64,000 nucleotides of DNA from Lepas anatifera (lineage: Eukaryota; Arthropoda; Thecostraca; Lepadidae), in NCBI GenBank assembly GCA_034440635.1, contig JAOTON010001685.1, positions 879,001 through 943,000 on the forward strand, written 5' to 3'. Under the pieces are notes generated by a model, which was given only the letters and a program-made list of their open reading frames with translations, searched no databases and was not told the origin of the DNA. Positions 22,344-64,000 of the stretch are shown piece after piece. Numbering within the stretch: the first letter of the stretch is position 1; the number at the start of each line of letters is the position of its first letter. The translations under genes and the position numbers were made by a program.

Positions 22344-24529
22344 TGTTTTGTACTGTGTGCCTTCAAAGGTAGGCTGGATGTAAAGCTTGCTATAGCCCTG
22401 TTAACTTGCGTGAAAAGATGTTAAATTATACCAAAAGCTGGTGTAGAAAGTACCACGCTCAAATGTACTTTCCAGGAGCCCCTGTTCTGAGGTGCATGAT
22501 GACACTTGTGAATTTATGGCATACTAGGATTTTTGTCTCGTTGATTATTGATAGAATTTACCAAGCCTGGAACACCTCAAACAAAAATGCATGCCTCCAG
22601 GGTAATGTCTGTAAAATATTGTATCGAAATCTAAGGCTGGATTGAGAAAATGCTCCTTTTGTCATTACCCTGGTGACGTCTATCCAAAACAAAACATTTA
22701 TTGTTCACCCTGTTGTTGTGCGTCATTCTGTCGAATGATCGCTTCTGTGCAAAACTCGGTTAGAACTTGCGCTATTGCGGAGGAGTTTTCCGCGAAAGGT
22801 AGTTGATCCCGGATAGAGGCCAGTAGGGTTATGCGGAGCGTGACTGAGGGATCGTTGCGGATGAAGAGACAACCGGGACCCCACACCCGAGCGGGTGGCG
22901 TGCCTGGTACCCGGCGTCGTGGTGAGGCGTCCCGCCACTGGCGTTCACGGCCGCGGGAGGTATTCTCGGGTCAGTGCTGACGTCACCGGGCCGAAATTGA
23001 CTGCACTAGATGGGTCGGGCTTCAACGGTTCTGTTCAAGTGGTTGATCTGCTGAAATATGAAGATGTTGATGCATGGGCGGATTCAGAGAACAAGGGTGG
23101 GCACTTACCTCCCCCATCCGATCAGCACTTGGCGCCCCCTTAGATGATAACCGATTTCGCTTCCCATCCCTCCCCGACCCCTCCCCTTGATGCGAGTATC
23201 GACACCCCTGCGATAGGATTTGACACCCACCTGACAGGTTTTTTCGTCTAAACATGGCGCTCCCCCTCCCCCGCGATCGGATATCTTGGATCCGCCTCTG
23301 TGTCCATGTCCACCGCCAACTCTGCTCATCATCAAAGTTTAATGCGGATCTCCGCTCTGGCTTGATCTGTTCGTTAAACTCTGAGTAAACTAGAGTCTCT
23401 TCTCGGACCATCCATCATCGTCACGAGTTTGTGATCGTGCGCCGACAGCTGTGCTTATTTGCCCTCCGGCTAGGCTCGTCTCATCGGTTGCGTTGTCTTT
23501 AGTAGCGCTCAGAACCGGCCGGCAACCAGTAAAAATTTCAGCACAGATCGTAAAGCTGTGTCTCAGTAAATGAGTGCTTCGCTAAAAATGGCCAGGGTTC
23601 ATTAAATGAATGATGGACACTTGGTGCCAAGATATGTTGGAATTGAGGGTCCCAGAATATCCCGCGGCTTGTCATGTGCTTCTTAAACTTGTGAATATAT
23701 TAATATACATCAGTTGAATCATATGGAGTGAGAGAAAATAAAAGGAATGCGAATGCAGACGAAGGTTTGCTACATTTTAGGTGGGGATGATTCTCGAAGA
23801 CGTCAAAATATGTTTGTGTATATTTTAAGATGAAATACGGCATAATTAGCCTTACATTTTACCTGTATAGTTTTATGGGGTCGATAACGTTAACAGTAGC
23901 ATGATATAGAATTTGAAATTTTTTACCATATAAGGTTAATTAGAAAAACATAAATCCACTTTTTTGCAGCTTTCATGTGTAACAGTTTACCAATTGTAAG
24001 AGAGAGTTATGGATATTTGGAATTAACCACTTGTGACCCGTTCTAAAGTCGCTACCCAATCACTCGCCGCGAAATTCTGCTGGGTGGTGCGAATCTGTAC
24101 TTTCGGCACCAATTTCCGCCGGCTTGCCGGCTCGAATCGTTTCTCGTATCGTTTATTATACTCTCGCGTTGACTGGAGCGGCTGAGGTGTGACAGGTAGC
24201 TTGGCGGTGCTGAGACTGCTGGTCAAGTGTGCCGACTGACATCGGTATCGTCAGCGTCAGCAGCTGCGTAGCTCATCTCCAGATCACGGATTGTTTCATT
24301 GGTAGTGCCGCGCGTGACCGAAGCTGTCACGGAACTTGCGACATTTGTACATGAGAAGTGATGGTTCTGGCCAGCCAGGTGGCTGACCGACATTCACGGT
24401 GACAGGCCTGACTTCTTCGGGAGGGGAGACTGTAACAAAGCCCTGGGACTTTACGATGCACCAGCTACTGAAGTCATATAGCATGGCCAATTCTCACCCT
24501 TCTGGAAGGGCATATTGGCGATCAGAAAG
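22344..24529. other. No recognised gene
   Basis: Apart from the MITE-like segment at 23077-23296, no exon or repeat with defined ends was found. The GC-rich stretch 22850-23010 was checked for a preceding midasin exon without success. Confidence 0.4.
23077..23296. mobile_element. Possible 220-bp MITE with GGCGGATCC termini
   Basis: The segment starts GGCGGATTCAG and ends TTGGATCCGCC, an 11-base imperfect terminal inverted repeat. A related left end (GGCGGATCCAGGG) occurs at about 34070, so the terminus recurs. No clear target duplication was seen. Confidence 0.4.
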
Positions 24530-24612
24530 TCCCTGCTCAGTATCCTCGCCGCAGATTTGAACTCAGGTCAGTGGCCTAGAAAGCCAACGCGCTACCACTG
24601 CGTCATTTCATC
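24530..24612 (-). mobile_element. tRNA-derived SINE head
   Basis: The reverse complement carries an A-box-like TAGCGCGTTGG (24584-24594) and a B-box-like GAGTTCAAATC (24554-24564) at tRNA spacing. This is the internal pol III promoter arrangement of a tRNA-derived SINE. Acceptor-stem pairing is not convincing, so a functional tRNA is unlikely. Confidence 0.55.
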
Positions 24613-25269
24613 CCGGCTAACTGTAAGATAGGCTACAGCACGAATAGCTGGTGATACTTTCCTCTGGACCCAACTGCCATATTTTTCGACCACCAAACCG
24701 AGTATTGCCTTCGAACCCCAGTCAGCGCGATGCAAATCGGACGCTTGCTTCGTGTTCGCCATTGCCAGGCGCGCGCCAAGCAACAAGACTAGTGGGATCT
24801 GAAGACAACACTAGATTCGGCGTTCTAAAAAGGTAAGAGTTAAGTACAAAAGAAACAGCTATTTGTATATTAGCCCATTCTTGTCGCTTGTCCCACAAGA
24901 TCAGCCCCGACGCGGTGCATGTCGACCGGCCGCGTAGCTGGCCAGTGCCATCGCTGTCCCAGTGCAGATTCAACGCGTGGAAACCGGGCTGGTGGTGCCG
25001 CGCCCGGCTGTTACCTGCCGCCCTGGGGATCCTGTATACCTCGATACCGCTGATCCAAACGGCTGAGTTTCTGGCAGGATAGACCGGTGGAAATCCGAGT
25101 TGTCCACTTTTTAAGCTTACTGGATAGTCATCGGGGCAGTTCAGGAGTCGCTATAAACTACAGGTACCGGACCTCTTTATGACAAACTACAAATTCCAGG
25201 TGCTGGCCTTGGTCAGGAAGAGCGCGGTTGGTTGGATCTACCAGTGGACCTCGACTGGCTGTGCCCACC

Positions 25270-26278
25270 AGCGGTGTGTGTGTGTGTGTGTGGTTGGTGC
25301 CGCGTGTGCCCGTGCTGAGGCTGCCGCCTCCCGCAGGCGCTGTGTGTGGTTGGTGCCGCGTTTGCCCGTGCTGAGGCTGCCGCCCCGCAGGCGCTGCGTG
25401 TGGTTGGTGCCGGGTGTGCCCGTGCTGAGGCTGCCGCCCCCGCAGGCGCTGCGTGTGGTTGGTGCCGTGTGTGCCCGTGCTGAGAGTGGCGTCTCCCGCA
25501 GGCGCTGTGTGTGGTTGGTGCCGTGTGTGCCCGTGCTGAGGCTGCCGCCTCCCGCAGGCGCTGCGTGTGGTTGGTGCCATGTCTGCCCGTGCTGAGGCTG
25601 CCGCCCCCGCAGGCGCTGCGTGTGGTTGGTGCCGCGTGTGCCCGTGCTGAGAGTGGCGTCTCCCGCAGGCGCTGCGTATGGTTGGTGCCGTGTGTGCCTG
25701 TGCTGAGGCTGCCGCCCCCGCAGGCGCTGCGTGTGGTTGGTGCCGTGTGTGCCCGTGCTGAGAGTGGCGTCTCCCGCAGGCGCTGTGTGTGGTTGGTGCC
25801 GCGTGTGCCCGTGCTGAGAGTGGCGTCTCCCGCAGGCGCTGCGTGTGGTTGGTGCCGTGTGTGCCTGTGCTGAGGCTGCCGCCCCCGCAGGCGCTGCGTG
25901 TGGTTGGTGCCGTGTGTGCCCGTGCTGAGAGTGGCGTCTCCCGCAGGCGCTGTGTGTGGTTGGTGCCGTGTGTGTCCGTGCTGAGGCTGCCGCCTCCGCA
26001 GGCGCTGTGTGTGGTTGGTGCCGTGTGTGCCCGTGCTGAGGCTGCCGCCCCCGCAGGCGCTGCGTGTGGTTGGTGCCGTGTGTGCCCGTGCTGAGAGTGG
26101 CGTCTCCCGCAGGCGCTGTGTGTGGTTGGTGCCGTGTGTGTCCGTGCTGAGGCTGCCGCCTCCCGCAGGCGCTGTGTGTGGTTGGTGCCGTGTCTGCCCG
26201 TGCTGAGGCTGCCGCCCCCGCAGGCGCTGTGTGTGGTTGGTGCCGTGTGTGCTCGTGCTGAGGCTGCCGCCCCCGCAG
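25270..26278 (+). repeat. Tandem array of a midasin splice acceptor plus exon start, 54-57-bp unit, about 18 copies
   Basis: Each unit reads GCGCTGTGTGTGGTTGGTGC, then CGTGTGTGCCCGTGCTGAGG, then CTGCCGCCCCCGCAG. The final CGCAG of the last unit (ending 26278) is the acceptor of the exon at 26279, and that exon begins GCGCTGCGTG like every unit start. Two subtypes interleave, ending CTGCCGCCCCCGCAG or GTGGCGTCTCCCGCAG. Every copy keeps a pyrimidine-rich stretch and CAG. The unit length keeps long frames open on the antisense strand, which are not considered coding. Confidence 0.95.
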
Positions 26279-62887
<36,609 letters not shown>

Positions 62888-64000
62888 GTGGGCACCTGAT
62901 GCCGGCCAGGGTGGTAACGTATTACCGGGGATCGTGTTCTCTCCCCCTCCCCCTTCCTTCCTAGATGGTGTTCCTGAACGAGAGGGACGCACAGCAAGTG
63001 TTGCTTTTTCGGAAACACCTCTCACCATTCTCTTCTAGACATGTAGTGCGATGGTTTTAGAGACGGAGTGTTCTGCGGAGTGTTCCGCAGCGTGTGTAGC
63101 GCCACGCACCAGCTGCTGCCCCGGACGCATTATGGAGTCGGTGTGCATTAGCGGACCCCCGACGCTCCGCTGAGCTTAACTTTGTTTTACTGAACAAAGT
63201 TATCGGCCAGTTTCGTAATGTGCGCCAACTGGAGGTGTCGGTAGATGACCGATCGTATTGGTAACAGAAGAATACTGAGCTCGGTGGAAATCGGTCCTAG
63301 AAGTCTAAATTCTCGAGCCGGTTACGGTTATAGCTCTACACTTTTTTGGAGAGCATTTAATTTTAGCCGTTTTAGCCTGATCAGAATTCATTTTTTGTTA
63401 AAGTTAGACGGTGTTCTTTTTTCCCGTCAGTAGCACTGAATCGTTAACTCATTATGGATTTTGATAACCACTTGAATTTGTCGAAATTGGCGTTTTTGAA
63501 TTGATATAATTTAGTGTTTTGATGATGCTTTGGAAATCCAGGGGAATAGGATCGGTAATAGGTTTGAAAGTGCTGGAAATTGACCACTGGGGCATTCCAG
63601 GACAAAACGACCAAAATATTTCAATTTGACACCACCATGTCTAGAAAAATCTGAAACTTTGTCTCGGGGTAGTTTTGGGCCAGAAACACGCCTGTGAGAA
63701 TCTTAGCCCCCTCCGACCAACGGTGACCGAGTTATAGCCCGAGGCATTTTCGGGAGGTCACGTTGTAGGGTCATGTTTGATGCTTCATAACTCAACAACG
63801 CATCACCTGATTAACAAGTTTTGTATATCATTGAACTCGTCTTGAATTATAGTTTATTTTGAAAAAGAAAATGTTAAAATTTGAAAATTTTTGACTTTTA
63901 ATTTGTTTGACCTTTTCCTTTTGACCCAGCTTGACCTTTTGCCAGTTGAAATTGCCCTTTAGACACCTCAAAAATGTTTCTTCATAAAATATCTTTCGAT
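62888..64000. other. MDN1 intron after exon J (incomplete)
   Basis: No exon recognised. The last 300 bases contain TGACCTTTT and TTGACC motifs reminiscent of the AGGTCA-rich element family, possibly another member cut by the window edge. Confidence 0.5.

Overview
The window is eukaryotic and probably comes from an invertebrate animal, with an arthropod or crustacean most plausible. Evidence for a eukaryote is the set of GT-AG introns, GC-rich exons inside AT-richer introns, microsatellites, tRNA-derived SINEs, non-LTR retrotransposons and Penelope-like elements. The arthropod reading is indirect and rests only on genome style.

One host gene is recognised: midasin (MDN1), the giant dynein-like AAA+ ATPase that removes assembly factors from pre-60S ribosomal particles. 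Ten consecutive internal exons lie on the + strand between 26279 and 62887. Every exon-exon junction keeps the reading frame, giving 2082 coding bases or 694 residues, and the gene continues beyond the right edge. The first two exons encode the end of an AAA+ module whose sequence matches the sixth and last midasin module. The other eight encode the start of the long post-AAA linker. The exon that should precede 26279 was not found, so the first 26 kb is either a very large intron or holds exons not recognised here.

Region 1-26 kb holds mobile DNA and satellites. At 1-1757 there are two Penelope-like copies, head to head. At 1762-5563 there is a 3.8-kb palindrome with 1.2-kb arms, and a solo LTR (with a 5-bp target duplication) and a MITE sit in its right arm. 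A 5'-truncated LINE with 15-bp target duplications is at 11129-11548. A second head-to-head Penelope pair at 13880-15960 carries its own LINE insertion. TTAA-bounded elements rich in AGGTCA motifs lie at 20549-21394 and 22013-22343, with a third at 60930-61942. Minisatellites with 38-bp and 21-bp units are also present.

Region 26-64 kb is the midasin gene. Its introns carry SINEs, an antisense LINE with a nearly complete RT domain (40570-42400), an antisense RT fragment (35365-35830), several MITE-like elements, a 32-bp minisatellite of about 37 copies, a 29-bp minisatellite and a 45-bp minisatellite.

The most unusual signal is that many intronic tandem arrays of this gene start exactly at a splice junction and repeat it. 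The exon at 26279 is preceded by about 18 tandem copies of its acceptor plus exon start, and followed by six 33-bp copies of its exon end plus donor. The exon at 52006 has related arrays on both sides. The exon ending at 47790 has a tripled donor. The exon at 62670 is preceded by 13 copies of a 41-42-bp unit resembling its acceptor and first bases. The donor at 50347 runs directly into a 350-bp GA repeat.
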